A stretch of 64,000 bases of DNA, taken from NCBI RefSeq assembly GCF_900091595.1, contig NZ_FMCW01000033.1, positions 1 through 64,000 on the forward strand. Reading direction: 5' to 3'. How positions within the stretch are numbered: the first letter of the stretch is position 1; every line of letters starts with the position of its first letter. Shown piece by piece: positions 15,540-24,359 of the stretch. The position numbers and the translations under genes were made by a program. This DNA comes from Micromonospora haikouensis. Lineage in GTDB: Bacteria > Actinomycetota > Actinomycetes > Mycobacteriales > Micromonosporaceae. Below the pieces are notes generated by a model. It did not search any database and had not been told where the DNA came from. It worked only from the letters and a program-made list of their open reading frames with translations.

Positions 15540-16538
15540 TCACGGCCGCTGGGCGGGGGACTGCGTCTTGCCCGGGTCCCGCTCGACGATCGGGTCGACG
15601 ATGGCGTCGATCGCCTTGAGCAGGGCGGCGTCGAGCTTCACCCCGGCCGCCTTGACGTTGTCGTGCACCTGCTCGGGGCGGGACGCGCCGACGATCGCCG
15701 AGGAGACGTTCGGGTTCTGCAGCACCCAGGCGATGGCGAGCTGCGGCATGCTCAGCCCGGCCTGCTCGGCCAGCGGCTTGAGCTCCTGCACCCGGGTCAG
15801 CACCTCGTCGGTGAGGAACCGGGCGATGAAGTTCGCCCCCGACTTCTCGTCGGTGGCCCGGGAACCGGCCGGCGGCGGCTGCCCCGGAAGGTACTTGCCC
15901 GACAGCACGCCCTGCGCGATCGGCGACCAGACGATCTGCCCGAGGCCCAGCTCCTCGCTGGTCGGCACCACCTCGGCCTCGATGACCCGCCACAGCATCG
16001 AATACTGCGGCTGGTTGGACACCAGCGGGATACGCAGCTCCCGGGCGAGCCGGTGACCCGCCCGGATCTCGTCCGCCGTCCACTCCGAGACGCCGATGTA
16101 GTGGGCCTTGCCGGAGTGCACGACGTCGGCGAACGCCTCCATCGTCTCCTCCAGCGGCGTGCTGTGGTCGTACCGGTGGGCCTGGTAGAGGTCCACGTAG
16201 TCGGTCTGCAGCCGGCGCAGCGAGCCGTTGATCGACTCCATGATGTGCTTGCGGGACAGGCCCCGGTCGTTGCGGCCCGGACCGGTCGGCCAGAAGACCT
16301 TCGTGAAGATCTCCAGCCCCTCGCGGCGCTCGCCCTTCAGCGCCCGGCCGAGCACCTCCTCGGCCTTCGTGCCGGCGTACACGTCGGCGGTGTCGAACGT
16401 GGTGATGCCCGTCTCCAGCGCGGCCCGGACGCAGGCGGTCGCCGCGTCCTCCTCGACCTGCGAACCGTGGGTGATCCAGTTGCCGTACGAGATCTCGCTG
16501 ACCAGCAGGCCCGAGTGGCCCAGGTGTCGGAATTCCAT
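15540..16538 (-). CDS. Aldo/keto reductase
   Basis: 332 residues, a (beta/alpha)8 NADPH-dependent oxidoreductase related to the KCNAB/YghZ-type aldo-keto reductases. The catalytic tetrad is complete: Asp49 and Tyr54 (TFDTADVYAG), Lys80 (IFTKVFW) and His121 (LYQAHRYD). The NADP-binding C-terminus is present (VSSAIVGASRPEQV). Soluble, cytoplasmic; the substrate cannot be inferred. It lies 61 bp downstream of the giant WG-repeat gene on the same strand and may be read through from it. Confidence 0.9.
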   Translation of the reverse strand: MEFRHLGHSGLLVSEISYGNWITHGSQVEEDAATACVRAALETGITTFDTADVYAGTKAEEVLGRALKGERREGLEIFTKVFWPTGPGRNDRGLSRKHIMESINGSLRRLQTDYVDLYQAHRYDHSTPLEETMEAFADVVHSGKAHYIGVSEWTADEIRAGHRLARELRIPLVSNQPQYSMLWRVIEAEVVPTSEELGLGQIVWSPIAQGVLSGKYLPGQPPPAGSRATDEKSGANFIARFLTDEVLTRVQELKPLAEQAGLSMPQLAIAWVLQNPNVSSAIVGASRPEQVHDNVKAAGVKLDAALLKAIDAIVDPIVERDPGKTQSPAQRP

Positions 16539-16599
16539 GGTCCGACCCTAGCCCGCCCCCGTCATGGTCACCCGTCGGCGGGTTGCGCGGCGGCCCGGG

Positions 16600-19500
16600 T
16601 CAGACCAGCGGGCTGGCGTCGGCGAGCAGGTGGTCGATCTGCTCGACCACCCGGTCCCGGCTCGGGTGCACCGGGTCGATCAGCGGCTCGCCGCGCCGGT
16701 CCAGCGCACCCCAGCGGCCGAGGCCGTCGCCGACCAGGTACGCCACCGGGTGCACCACCAGCGCCGGGTGCGCCGGGGCCACCAGCACCCGGCCCGTGCG
16801 GTCCACCACCCCGCGCCGGCCGTTCAGCTCCACCACGGCCAGCCCCTCCTCGGTGAAGCCGTCGACGTAGCGGCCGTCGGCCAGAGCCGTGGTGAAGCCG
16901 TGGTAACGGGTGGGCACCACCACCGTGCCGGTGCGGTCCACCGCCCCCCAGCCGCCGTCGACGCGAACCGTCGCCACCCCGCCCCGGAACGGCCGGACGT
17001 CGTCGAAGCCTGGCGGGATCACCACCATGTTGGACGGATCGACGGCCATCCAGTTGCCGGTGCCGTCCATCGACACCCAGGCGAGGCCGTCGGAGAACGA
17101 ACCGACCGACCGGTAGCCGTTGTTGGCCTGGATCAGGGTGCGGCCCGAGTCGTCGATCAGTGCCCACCGGGTGCCCTCCGGCCGGCGTACCCAGGCCACG
17201 CCCTCGCGGAACGGCTGCACCTCGGCGTAGTCGGTGCCGATCACCAGGTTGCCGTCGGCGTCGGCGTAGCCCCACCGGTCCAGGTCCTCGTCGTACGTCG
17301 GCACCGGCGGCCGGGGCGTGCGCAGGATCTCCGACCGCCCGCGCGGGTAGGGGCCGAAGCCGTCCCGCCCGGCCCGCTCGGCGACCGCGTCGAGTGCGAT
17401 CCGGGTGCGGGCGAGCAGCTCCGGGTCGGCGGACCGGCGCAGGTCGAGGGCCCGCTCGAAGTGCTGGCACGCCTCGATCAGCCGGCCCTGGTCATAGCAG
17501 CAGCGGCCGGCGTGCTCGTGCAGGGCCGCGCGCAGCCGGTCGGGCAGCTCGGTCGAGTTGGCCTCCGCGAAGAGCCGGTCGGCCTCGGCGAACTCGCCCC
17601 GCCAGCGCAGCACGTGGGCCAGCCGCGCCCGCGCCAGCGCGGTCCGCCGCAACTCGCCGGTGGCCTCGGCGTACGTCAGCGCGAGCCGGGCGTCGTCGAC
17701 CGCGTCCCCCAGGTCGCCGAGCAGGCGCGACGCCACCGCCCGCAGGCTCAGCAGCCGGGCCCGGGATCGGTTGTCCAAGGCGACGTCGAGCTTGGCGGTC
17801 AGCCCCTCCCGCACGCTGCGCAGCAGCTCCGGGTCGTCGGTCTCCTCGCGCAGGGTCTCCGGGTGCAGGCGCCAGCGCAGGGCCGCGAGCGTCTGCTCCG
17901 GGTCGGCCGGGGCGGCCCGCCGCTCCCGGCCGGGTCGTGGCTCCGCCCCGGCAGCGGGTCCGGCCGGCGACACGGGCCACGCGGGTACGCCGGACACGGG
18001 ATAGGCGGGCATGCCGGACACCGGCCGCGCGGGTGGGCCGGACACCGGTGGGGCGGGCACGCCGGACACCGGTGGGGCGGGCACGCCGGACACGGGGCGG
18101 GCGGGCGGTGCCGAGACGGGACGCGGCTGCTCCGGTGCGGGGTGGGCGACGAGCGGCGCGGACCCGGCCGGAGGTGCGGACACCGGCGACGCGGGCGCGG
18201 CGCTCACCGGGCGTGGGTCGGTGGCCCGGCCGGCCGGGCCACCGGCGGGCTGCGGGGCGGGCGGCGTCGCCGCGCCCGCATCGGCCGGAGCCGGAACCTT
18301 CAGCGGAGCCGGAGCCGGAGCCGGAGCCTGGACCGGTGCCGACGCCGGTGCCGAAGCCGGCTTCGGATCCTGGGCCGGCGTCGGGGTCGGGGCCTGGGTC
18401 GGCGTGGTGGGCGAGACCTGGGCTGGGGCGGGGACCGGGCCCGCAGCGGCGGCGGGCGTGGCCGGCTCGGGGGCCGGCGCCGCCGATCTGTTCGGCCGGA
18501 ACCACGCGTCGGAATGCTCCGGCGGTGGCGGCGTCGCCGCGCGTGCCGGCTCAGGGGACGGCCGCTCGTCCGCTGCCCGGGGCCGGTCGGATCCACCGGG
18601 GGTGCCGTCGTCCGGCGCCCCGGCGTCCCGCGCCTCCCCGGCCCGCACGTCGACGGCCGAGGCGACCACGGTCCCGGCCGGGTCGACGGCGTCACCTCGG
18701 TCGACGTTCTCCTCCCGGCCGGCGGGTTCCTTCTCCGGCGTGCTTTCCTCCGGCGCGGTGGCCTCGGTCGCGTCGGCGGGCACGGTGGGCCGGCGGGGGA
18801 CATCCGGTCCTGCGGCGACAGCCGGTTCGCCGGGCACCGCCGGACCGGTCGCGACGCTCGACCCGGCGGGCCCGGTGACGACTTCGGGCTCGGCCGCGCC
18901 TTCGGGTTCGGCTGTGGCTACAGGCTCGGCGGCGGCCCGGGGCTCGGCGGCGAACTCGGCCTCGGTGCCGGCCTCGGGCCCGGTGGTGACCTCGGCCCCG
19001 ATGGCGGCGGCCTCGGCCTTGGCTTCGGCGGTGGTCTCGGGCTCGGCGGTGGCGGTCGGGTCGACCGGCGCGGCATCCGGCGACTCGCCCGGTGCCCGGG
19101 TGGCCGGCGGCCGGGGTTCGGCGGCGGTGGACGGCGGCTCTGGCGTCGGGTTCGCCGACTCCCGGGCGGTGGACGGCACCGGCAGCACGGGCTGCTCCGG
19201 TCGCGGCGGGCTCGGCCGCTCGTCCGGCGGTGCAGAAGCGGCGACCGGAGCGGCCTCGACCGACACGTCCGGGCGGGCCGGGTCGTCCCTGACTGCCGTG
19301 GGCTCGCCGGGCACGGGCCGGGGCTCGGTCGGCCCGGGGGCGGGCAGGAACTCCAGCCGCAGCCGGGCGGCGGGCGGCGCGGATACGGGCTCGGCGGGCG
19401 GCGGGGGAACGGGCTCGGCGGGCGGCATGGAGACGGGTGGTGGCGCGGCGACGGGCTCGGCGGGCGGCGCGGAGACCGGTGCCGCCGACGCGGCCGGCGT

Positions 19501-21537
19501 GAGCTCGGTCGGCGGCGCGGAGACCGGCCCGGTCGCCTGCGGCCTGGAGACCGGCCGGGCCGGCGGCCCCGAGACCGGCCGGGCCGGCGGCCCGCTGACG
19601 GGCACGCCGCCGCTGACGGGTGCGCCGCCGCTCACGGGCACGCCGCTCGCCGGTACGCCGGCGGCGGGCGATCCGCCGACGGGCGCGGCGGGGGTGGTGG
19701 GCCGCGCGAACCGTAGGGGGTCGGCGGCCGGCTCGGCCGGGCGGCGCGGCTCGCTCGGCGGGCGGGTCGGCTCGACCGGTGCGTGGTGCGGGTGCGGCTG
19801 GGCCGGGAGACGCGCCGACCCGGCCGCCGGACGCGAGGGCTCCACCGGCGGGCGCAGCGGTTCTGCCGGCGGGCGCAGCGACTCCGCCGGGGGCCGCAGC
19901 GGTTCTACCGGTGGTGGCCGCAGCGACTCCGCTGCGGGCCGCAGCGGCTCCACCGGTGGGCGGCGCGGCTCGCTCGGCGGGCGGGTCGGCTCGACGGGCC
20001 GGTGCGACGGGGGAACGAACCGGGGGCCGGGAGCGGCGCTGTCCTGCCGGGGTGGCGACCCGGCCCGATCGACCGGCGGGCGGGGTCCGTACCGATCGGT
20101 GACCGGCCGTTCGTCGCCGCGGCCCTCGGCCGGCCGCTCGGCACGGTAAGGGTCGGCGGCGGTCGGGTTGCGGCCCAGGTCCGGACGGAGCGGACCGGGC
20201 GGCGGCCAGGGCAGGGCGCCGTCGCGCGGCGGTGCCGGCCGGACGCCGGGCTCGCGGTACTCCTCCGCGCGCGCGGCGGCCACGTCCCGCCCGTCCCGGT
20301 ACGGTCGGCCGTCCCGGTGCGGCGCCGGTCCGCCCCGGTCGGCGGGGTGACGCGGCTCGTCGGCGAGGGGGCGTCCGGGCGCGTCGGCGGGCCGACCGTG
20401 CTGACGGTCCAGCCGGTCCGCGCCCTGACCGGTGCCGGTCGCCGGCGACGCCTGCCACCCGTCCGGGCCAGGGCCGGGACGGCCGTCGCGGTCCAGCGTT
20501 GGCCGGCGGCGTTCCGGCCAGCCGGGGGCGGCCGGCCCCGGCCGGTCGCCGTAGGGCCGGTTCGGGTGCTCGTCCGGCTCGGGCACCCACCCTGCCTCGC
20601 GGCGGGGCGCCGGAGAGACCGGGCTCGCCTCGGCGGGCCCCGGTCGGCGGCCGTGGTCGGTGGGGCGCGGCTGGTCGTACCGGCCGACGGCCGCATCGCG
20701 GTCCGGCGTCCAGCCGGCGGCACGCCGGTCGTGGCGGCCGGGCTGGTCGTGGGCGGGGTGCCGGGGCGGGTACGCCTCGTCCGGTCCGCGCTCCTCCCAG
20801 CCGCGCCTGGCCGGTCCCCACTCCTCCGGTGCGGGCCGGCGGTACGGGGCGTGCTCGTCGGCGGCGTGCCGTCGGTGCGGGGTGGCCTCGCCGGGGGCGG
20901 GGCCGGTGGCGGGTCGACGGTGCGGCGCGGGCTCGTCGGGCGCGGCTCGCCGGTGCGGGGCGGCCTCGCCCGGAGCCGGACGTCGGTAGAGGGCGTGGTC
21001 GTCGGCGGCGGGGCGCGGGCGGTAGGGGTCGTGCTCGTCGGGGGCGGGTCGGCGGTAGCGGTCGCGCTCGTCCGGGGCGGCACGGCGCCCGTCGCCGACC
21101 GGCCGGTGGTAGCCGTCCTGCTCGACGCCGGATCGACGGTACGGGTCGTGCTCGGTGACCGGCCGGCGCTGGCCGTCCTGCCCCGTGACCGGCCGGCGGT
21201 ACGGGTCGTGGTCGGCGACGGGCCGGCGGTGGCCCTCCTGCTCGGTGACCGGCCGGCGGTACGGGTCCTGGTCGGCGGGCGGCCGGCGGTACCGGTCGTG
21301 GTCGTCCGGTCCGGGGCGGCGGTACGGGTCGTGGTCGTCGGGGGCGGGGCTGACCGGCTGCACCTCGGCCCGGCCGACGACGGCGGCGCGACCCCGGGGC
21401 GGGGGAGGCTGGTGCCGCACGCCGATGTCGCCCGGGTAGCGCTGCCCCGGGAACTGCGGCTGCCACTCGGTGGTCGGTTCGAACACCCAGGACGGTTCGG
21501 CCGGATCGCGCCAGCGGTCGATGAAGTCGCCGCTCAT
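16600..21537 (-). CDS. Giant disordered protein with C-terminal TPR-like and WG repeats
   Basis: 1645 residues. Residues 1-~1200 are low-complexity and probably disordered: a 10-residue minisatellite (residues ~70-150, core YRRPVT), many RRP/DRP segments, then PLRPP.E repeats, PVSGPPARPVS repeats and Ala/Glu-rich stretches. Residues ~1210-1390 are helical and TPR-like (LTAKLDVALDNRSRARLLSL, TALARARLAHVLRWRGEFAEA, HEHAGRCCYDQGRLIEACQH). Residues ~1420-1630 contain five or six WG repeats (RWGYADADGNLVIGTDYAEV, GGWGAVDRTGTVVVPTRYHG, LGRWGALDRRGEPLIDP). WG repeats form beta-propeller-like scaffolds of unknown ligand. There is no signal peptide or membrane helix. ATG at 21535-21537 is the first in frame. 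It faces an ABC-2 exporter operon. Function unknown; a scaffold role is only a guess. Confidence 0.85.
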   Translation of the reverse strand: MSGDFIDRWRDPAEPSWVFEPTTEWQPQFPGQRYPGDIGVRHQPPPPRGRAAVVGRAEVQPVSPAPDDHDPYRRPGPDDHDRYRRPPADQDPYRRPVTEQEGHRRPVADHDPYRRPVTGQDGQRRPVTEHDPYRRSGVEQDGYHRPVGDGRRAAPDERDRYRRPAPDEHDPYRPRPAADDHALYRRPAPGEAAPHRRAAPDEPAPHRRPATGPAPGEATPHRRHAADEHAPYRRPAPEEWGPARRGWEERGPDEAYPPRHPAHDQPGRHDRRAAGWTPDRDAAVGRYDQPRPTDHGRRPGPAEASPVSPAPRREAGWVPEPDEHPNRPYGDRPGPAAPGWPERRRPTLDRDGRPGPGPDGWQASPATGTGQGADRLDRQHGRPADAPGRPLADEPRHPADRGGPAPHRDGRPYRDGRDVAAARAEEYREPGVRPAPPRDGALPWPPPGPLRPDLGRNPTAADPYRAERPAEGRGDERPVTDRYGPRPPVDRAGSPPRQDSAAPGPRFVPPSHRPVEPTRPPSEPRRPPVEPLRPAAESLRPPPVEPLRPPAESLRPPAEPLRPPVEPSRPAAGSARLPAQPHPHHAPVEPTRPPSEPRRPAEPAADPLRFARPTTPAAPVGGSPAAGVPASGVPVSGGAPVSGGVPVSGPPARPVSGPPARPVSRPQATGPVSAPPTELTPAASAAPVSAPPAEPVAAPPPVSMPPAEPVPPPPAEPVSAPPAARLRLEFLPAPGPTEPRPVPGEPTAVRDDPARPDVSVEAAPVAASAPPDERPSPPRPEQPVLPVPSTARESANPTPEPPSTAAEPRPPATRAPGESPDAAPVDPTATAEPETTAEAKAEAAAIGAEVTTGPEAGTEAEFAAEPRAAAEPVATAEPEGAAEPEVVTGPAGSSVATGPAVPGEPAVAAGPDVPRRPTVPADATEATAPEESTPEKEPAGREENVDRGDAVDPAGTVVASAVDVRAGEARDAGAPDDGTPGGSDRPRAADERPSPEPARAATPPPPEHSDAWFRPNRSAAPAPEPATPAAAAGPVPAPAQVSPTTPTQAPTPTPAQDPKPASAPASAPVQAPAPAPAPLKVPAPADAGAATPPAPQPAGGPAGRATDPRPVSAAPASPVSAPPAGSAPLVAHPAPEQPRPVSAPPARPVSGVPAPPVSGVPAPPVSGPPARPVSGMPAYPVSGVPAWPVSPAGPAAGAEPRPGRERRAAPADPEQTLAALRWRLHPETLREETDDPELLRSVREGLTAKLDVALDNRSRARLLSLRAVASRLLGDLGDAVDDARLALTYAEATGELRRTALARARLAHVLRWRGEFAEADRLFAEANSTELPDRLRAALHEHAGRCCYDQGRLIEACQHFERALDLRRSADPELLARTRIALDAVAERAGRDGFGPYPRGRSEILRTPRPPVPTYDEDLDRWGYADADGNLVIGTDYAEVQPFREGVAWVRRPEGTRWALIDDSGRTLIQANNGYRSVGSFSDGLAWVSMDGTGNWMAVDPSNMVVIPPGFDDVRPFRGGVATVRVDGGWGAVDRTGTVVVPTRYHGFTTALADGRYVDGFTEEGLAVVELNGRRGVVDRTGRVLVAPAHPALVVHPVAYLVGDGLGRWGALDRRGEPLIDPVHPSRDRVVEQIDHLLADASPLV
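21088..21330 (-). repeat. Coding minisatellite, 30-bp (10-residue) period
   Basis: Encodes about eight consecutive 10-residue units of the giant protein, such as DPYRRPVTEQ, EGHRRPVADH, DPYRRPVTGQ, DGQRRPVTEH and DPYRRSGVEQ. Pairs of units form a better-conserved 60-bp higher-order repeat. Unit boundaries are read from the translated sequence. Confidence 0.85.
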
Positions 21538-21649
21538 CCGCAGGTCCCGTCGCCGCCCGCGTGGCGAGCCCCGGTGCCCGGCTCGCGTCGCTCGCTCACG
21601 GCGATGTCACCTCGTTGGAAATTGTCGCGCTGGGCACCCCACCTGCCGG

Positions 21650-21655
21650 TAAAGT
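21650..21655 (+). promoter_or_regulatory. Candidate -10 of the ABC exporter operon
   Basis: TAAAGT lies about 43 bases before the first start codon, in a region less GC-rich than its surroundings. No good -35 box is evident, so this is tentative. Confidence 0.3.
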
Positions 21656-21697
21656 CGCCCGGTCCGGCGCGGGTGGCTGCGGAAGGAGGGTAACGGC

Positions 21698-22549
21698 GTG
21701 GGCTCTGTCACCGCCACTGTGGCACCGCCCACCGAGTCAAACGTTATCCTATGGTTTCGGACATTCGGTGCGATAGTGCGATCCGGATTCCGACGGTACG
21801 CCACGTACCGCCAGGCCGCGCTGGCCGGTGCCGTCACCAACATCGTCTTCGGTTTCCTGCGCTGCTACATCCTGTTCGGCGCGGCGGGCGCGGCGGGCAC
21901 CGCGGCCGGCTACGACCGGGCGCAGTTCGCCACCTTCGTCTGGGCGGGGCAGGGCATGCTCGCGGTGATCCTGCTGTGGGGCCGGCCCGAGCTCGCCGAG
22001 CGGATCCGCACCGGCGACGTGGCCAGCGACCTGCTGCGCCCGGTCCATCCGGTGACCAGCTACCTCGCCACCGACCTGGGCCGGGCGGGGTGGGCGTGCG
22101 TGTCCCGGCTGCTGCCGCCGGTCCTGGTCGGCCCGCTCTTCTTCGACGTGTACCTGCCGGCCCGCTGGTCGACCGTGCCGCTGTTCGTGGTCTCCGCGAC
22201 CGTCGCGGTGGTGCTCTGCTTCGGCTGCCGGTTCCTGGTCAACGCCACCGCGTACTGGCTCCAGGACGTCCGGGGCCCGCAGATCCTGTGGACCCTCGGC
22301 TCGGGGGTGCTCGCCGGGCTCTACTTCCCGCTGCCGTTCCTGCCCGACGCGCTGTTCCTGGCGTTGCAGCTGGCCACCCCGTTCCCGAGTCTCCTGCAGA
22401 CCCCGCTCGACGTGCTGGTCGAGCGGGACCCGACGGGCGTGCAGGCCGGGCTGGTCGGGCTGCAGGTCGGCTGGGCGGTGGCGATCCTCGCCCTGTGCCG
22501 GCTGGTGCAGCGCCGCGCCGAGCGCCGCCTGGTGGTGCAGGGTGGCTGA
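21698..22549 (+). CDS. ABC-2 type exporter permease (first subunit)
   Basis: 283 residues with about six membrane helices; DUF990/ABC-2-like permease. GTG start preceded by GGAAGGAGGG, a very strong ribosome site. The N-terminal amphipathic stretch FRTFGAIVRSGFRRYATYRQAALAGAV is typical of this permease family, as is the cytoplasmic loop with GRPELAERIRTGDVASDLLRP. It forms a heterodimer with the next gene product and is powered by the third (ATPase). The three genes overlap by 8 and 4 bp, so they are one operon. Substrate unknown. Confidence 0.88.
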   Translation: MGSVTATVAPPTESNVILWFRTFGAIVRSGFRRYATYRQAALAGAVTNIVFGFLRCYILFGAAGAAGTAAGYDRAQFATFVWAGQGMLAVILLWGRPELAERIRTGDVASDLLRPVHPVTSYLATDLGRAGWACVSRLLPPVLVGPLFFDVYLPARWSTVPLFVVSATVAVVLCFGCRFLVNATAYWLQDVRGPQILWTLGSGVLAGLYFPLPFLPDALFLALQLATPFPSLLQTPLDVLVERDPTGVQAGLVGLQVGWAVAILALCRLVQRRAERRLVVQGG

Positions 22550-23348
22550 CCACCGGCTGCGGGCGTACGGGGCGCTGCTCGGCGCGCAGGCCCGGTCGCA
22601 GGCGGCGTACCGGGCGTCGTTCGCGGTGGACCTGGTCGGCAACGTCGGTGCCACCGTCTTCGACGTGGTGACCGTGCTGGTGATCTTCGGGGTGACCCGG
22701 GAGCTGGGCGGGTTCACGCTGCGCGAGACGCTGGTCATGGTGGGCCTGTCGGCCTGCGCGTTCGCCACCGCCGACCTGCTCGTCGGCAACGTCGAGCGGC
22801 TGCCCGCGTACGTGCGCACCGGCCTGTTCGACGCGGTGCTGCTGCGTCCGCTGGGCGCGCTGCCCCAACTGCTGCTGATGGACCTGCCGCTGCGCAAGGC
22901 GTCCCGGGCGGTGTTCGGCCTGGCCGTGCTGCTGGTGGCGCTCGCCCGCGCCGGCATCGAGTGGACCCCGGGCCGGGTGGCGCTGGCGGTGGCCGCCCCG
23001 CTGGCCGGGGTCGTCTTCTTCGGGTCGGTCTTCGTGGCCACCGCCACCGTGTCGTTCTACTGGACCGAGTCGGGGGAGCTGGCCAACTCGGTCACCTACG
23101 GCGGGCGCGACTTCACCTCGTACCCCGTCACGATCTTCGACGGCTGGTTCCGCGCGGCCTTCGCGTACGGGATGGGGTTCGCCTTCGTGAGCTACCAGCC
23201 GGCGCTGGCGTTGCTCGGCCGGGCCGACCCGCTGGGCCTGCCGGCCTGGATGGGCTGGGCCTCGCCGACGGTCGCGCTGGTCGCCGCCGCCCTCGCCGCC
23301 ACCGCCTGGCGCGTCGGGGTCCGCCACTACCGGAGTACGGGGTCATGA
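22542..23348 (+). CDS. ABC-2 type exporter permease (second subunit)
   Basis: 268 residues, six predicted helices, same family as the preceding permease: N-terminal LRAYGALLGAQARSQAAYRASFAVDL, loop NVERLPAYVRTGLFDAVLLRPLG matching the R-T-G-x-x-D-x-x-L-x-R-P pattern, and a C-terminal helix ending TAWRVGVRHY. The GTG start overlaps the previous gene by 8 bp, and its stop overlaps the ATPase start (ATGA). Confidence 0.88.
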   Translation: MADHRLRAYGALLGAQARSQAAYRASFAVDLVGNVGATVFDVVTVLVIFGVTRELGGFTLRETLVMVGLSACAFATADLLVGNVERLPAYVRTGLFDAVLLRPLGALPQLLLMDLPLRKASRAVFGLAVLLVALARAGIEWTPGRVALAVAAPLAGVVFFGSVFVATATVSFYWTESGELANSVTYGGRDFTSYPVTIFDGWFRAAFAYGMGFAFVSYQPALALLGRADPLGLPAWMGWASPTVALVAAALAATAWRVGVRHYRSTGS

Positions 23349-24346
23349 GCGTCATCGACGTGCGCGAGCTGCGCAAGGAGTTCACGGTCCGGGTCAGGGC
23401 CGGCCGGCTGCGCCGCGAGAAGCGCACCGTCGCGGCGGTGGCCGGGGTCGACCTGCGCGTCGAGCGCGGCGAGCTGCTCGGCTACATCGGCCCGAACGGC
23501 GCGGGCAAGTCCACCACCCTGAAGATGCTCACCGGCGTGCTCACCCCCACCTCCGGCCAGGTACGCGTGTGCGGGCTGCGCCCGGTGCCCGAGCGCACCC
23601 GGCTGGCGCTGCGCGTCGGCGTGGTGTTCGGCCAGCGGTCCCAGCTCTGGTGGGACCTGCCGCTGCGGGAGTCGTTCGACCTGCTGCGGCACGTCTACCG
23701 GGTGCCGGCCGCCGCGCACGCCGCCCGGCTGCGCCGCTGCCGCGACCTGCTCGACCTGGACGCCTTCGCCGACACCCCGGTGCGGCAGCTCTCCCTCGGC
23801 CAGCGGATGCGCGGCGAGCTGACCGCCGCCCTGCTGCACGGCCCCGAGGTGCTCTTCCTCGACGAGCCGACGATCGGGCTGGACGTGGTGAGCCGGCAGG
23901 CCGTGCGGGGCTTCCTGGCCGAGCTGGGCCGCGCGGGCGACACCACCCTCGTGCTCACCACCCACGACCTGGCCGACATCGAGCGGCTGTGCCCGCGCCT
24001 CGTGGTGATCGACCACGGCCGGGTGGTGCACGACGGCCCGATCGCCGCGCTGCACGACCGGTACGGCTCCCGCCGCCTCGTCGTGGCCGACCTGGACACC
24101 GCGCTGCCGCAGCCGCCGGAGCTGCCCGGCGCCCCGCTGCTGCGGGTGGAGGCAGACGGGCACCGGCTGGTGTTCGCGCTGGAGTCGGCGGGCGTCGCCG
24201 ACGTGGTGGCCGCCCTGGCCGGGCGGGCCGCCCTGCGGGACGTCTCGATCGTCGAGCCGGACATCGAGGACGTCGTCGCCCGCCTGTACGCGGGTAAGGA
24301 GGGGCCCCTGGTTAACGCTTCCGGTAGAGCAGGGGCCCCTTCTTAA
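23345..24346 (+). CDS. ABC exporter ATP-binding subunit
   Basis: 333 residues. Motifs in order: Walker A GPNGAGKSTTLK (residue ~48), Q-loop region VVFGQRSQLWWDLPLRESFD, ABC signature LSLGQRMRGE, Walker B VLFLDEPTIGLD and switch His in TTHDLADIE. The C-terminal ~90 residues form the accessory domain usual in DrrA/NodI-like ATPases. The last dozen codons run into a long inverted-repeat element (24293-24348) and the stop codon lies inside its right arm, so the C-terminal EGPLVNASGRAGAPS is probably not ancestral. ATG start within the ATGA overlap with the permease. Confidence 0.93.
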   Translation: MSVIDVRELRKEFTVRVRAGRLRREKRTVAAVAGVDLRVERGELLGYIGPNGAGKSTTLKMLTGVLTPTSGQVRVCGLRPVPERTRLALRVGVVFGQRSQLWWDLPLRESFDLLRHVYRVPAAAHAARLRRCRDLLDLDAFADTPVRQLSLGQRMRGELTAALLHGPEVLFLDEPTIGLDVVSRQAVRGFLAELGRAGDTTLVLTTHDLADIERLCPRLVVIDHGRVVHDGPIAALHDRYGSRRLVVADLDTALPQPPELPGAPLLRVEADGHRLVFALESAGVADVVAALAGRAALRDVSIVEPDIEDVVARLYAGKEGPLVNASGRAGAPS

Positions 24347-24348
24347 CC
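24293..24348. repeat. Long imperfect inverted repeat overlapping the ATPase 3' end
   Basis: Arms 24293-24309 and 24331-24348 contain two copies of the self-complementary decamer aggggcccct flanked by matching ggt(t)aag sequences, around a 21-base spacer. An alternative 8-bp pairing, ctggttaa with ttaaccag (24308-24315/24343-24350), also exists. It lies between convergent genes and may work as a terminator; the style (gttaac...aggggcccct) resembles a dispersed repeat. Confidence 0.75.
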
Positions 24349-24359
24349 AGGGGGACGCC

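Noticed and set aside
18011..20149. Gly/Ser/Thr-rich plus-strand frame resembling a surface or PE-PGRS-like protein
   Set aside because: Its composition is the antisense of the Pro/Ala/Arg-rich repeats of the WG protein; no start site or signal peptide is convincing.
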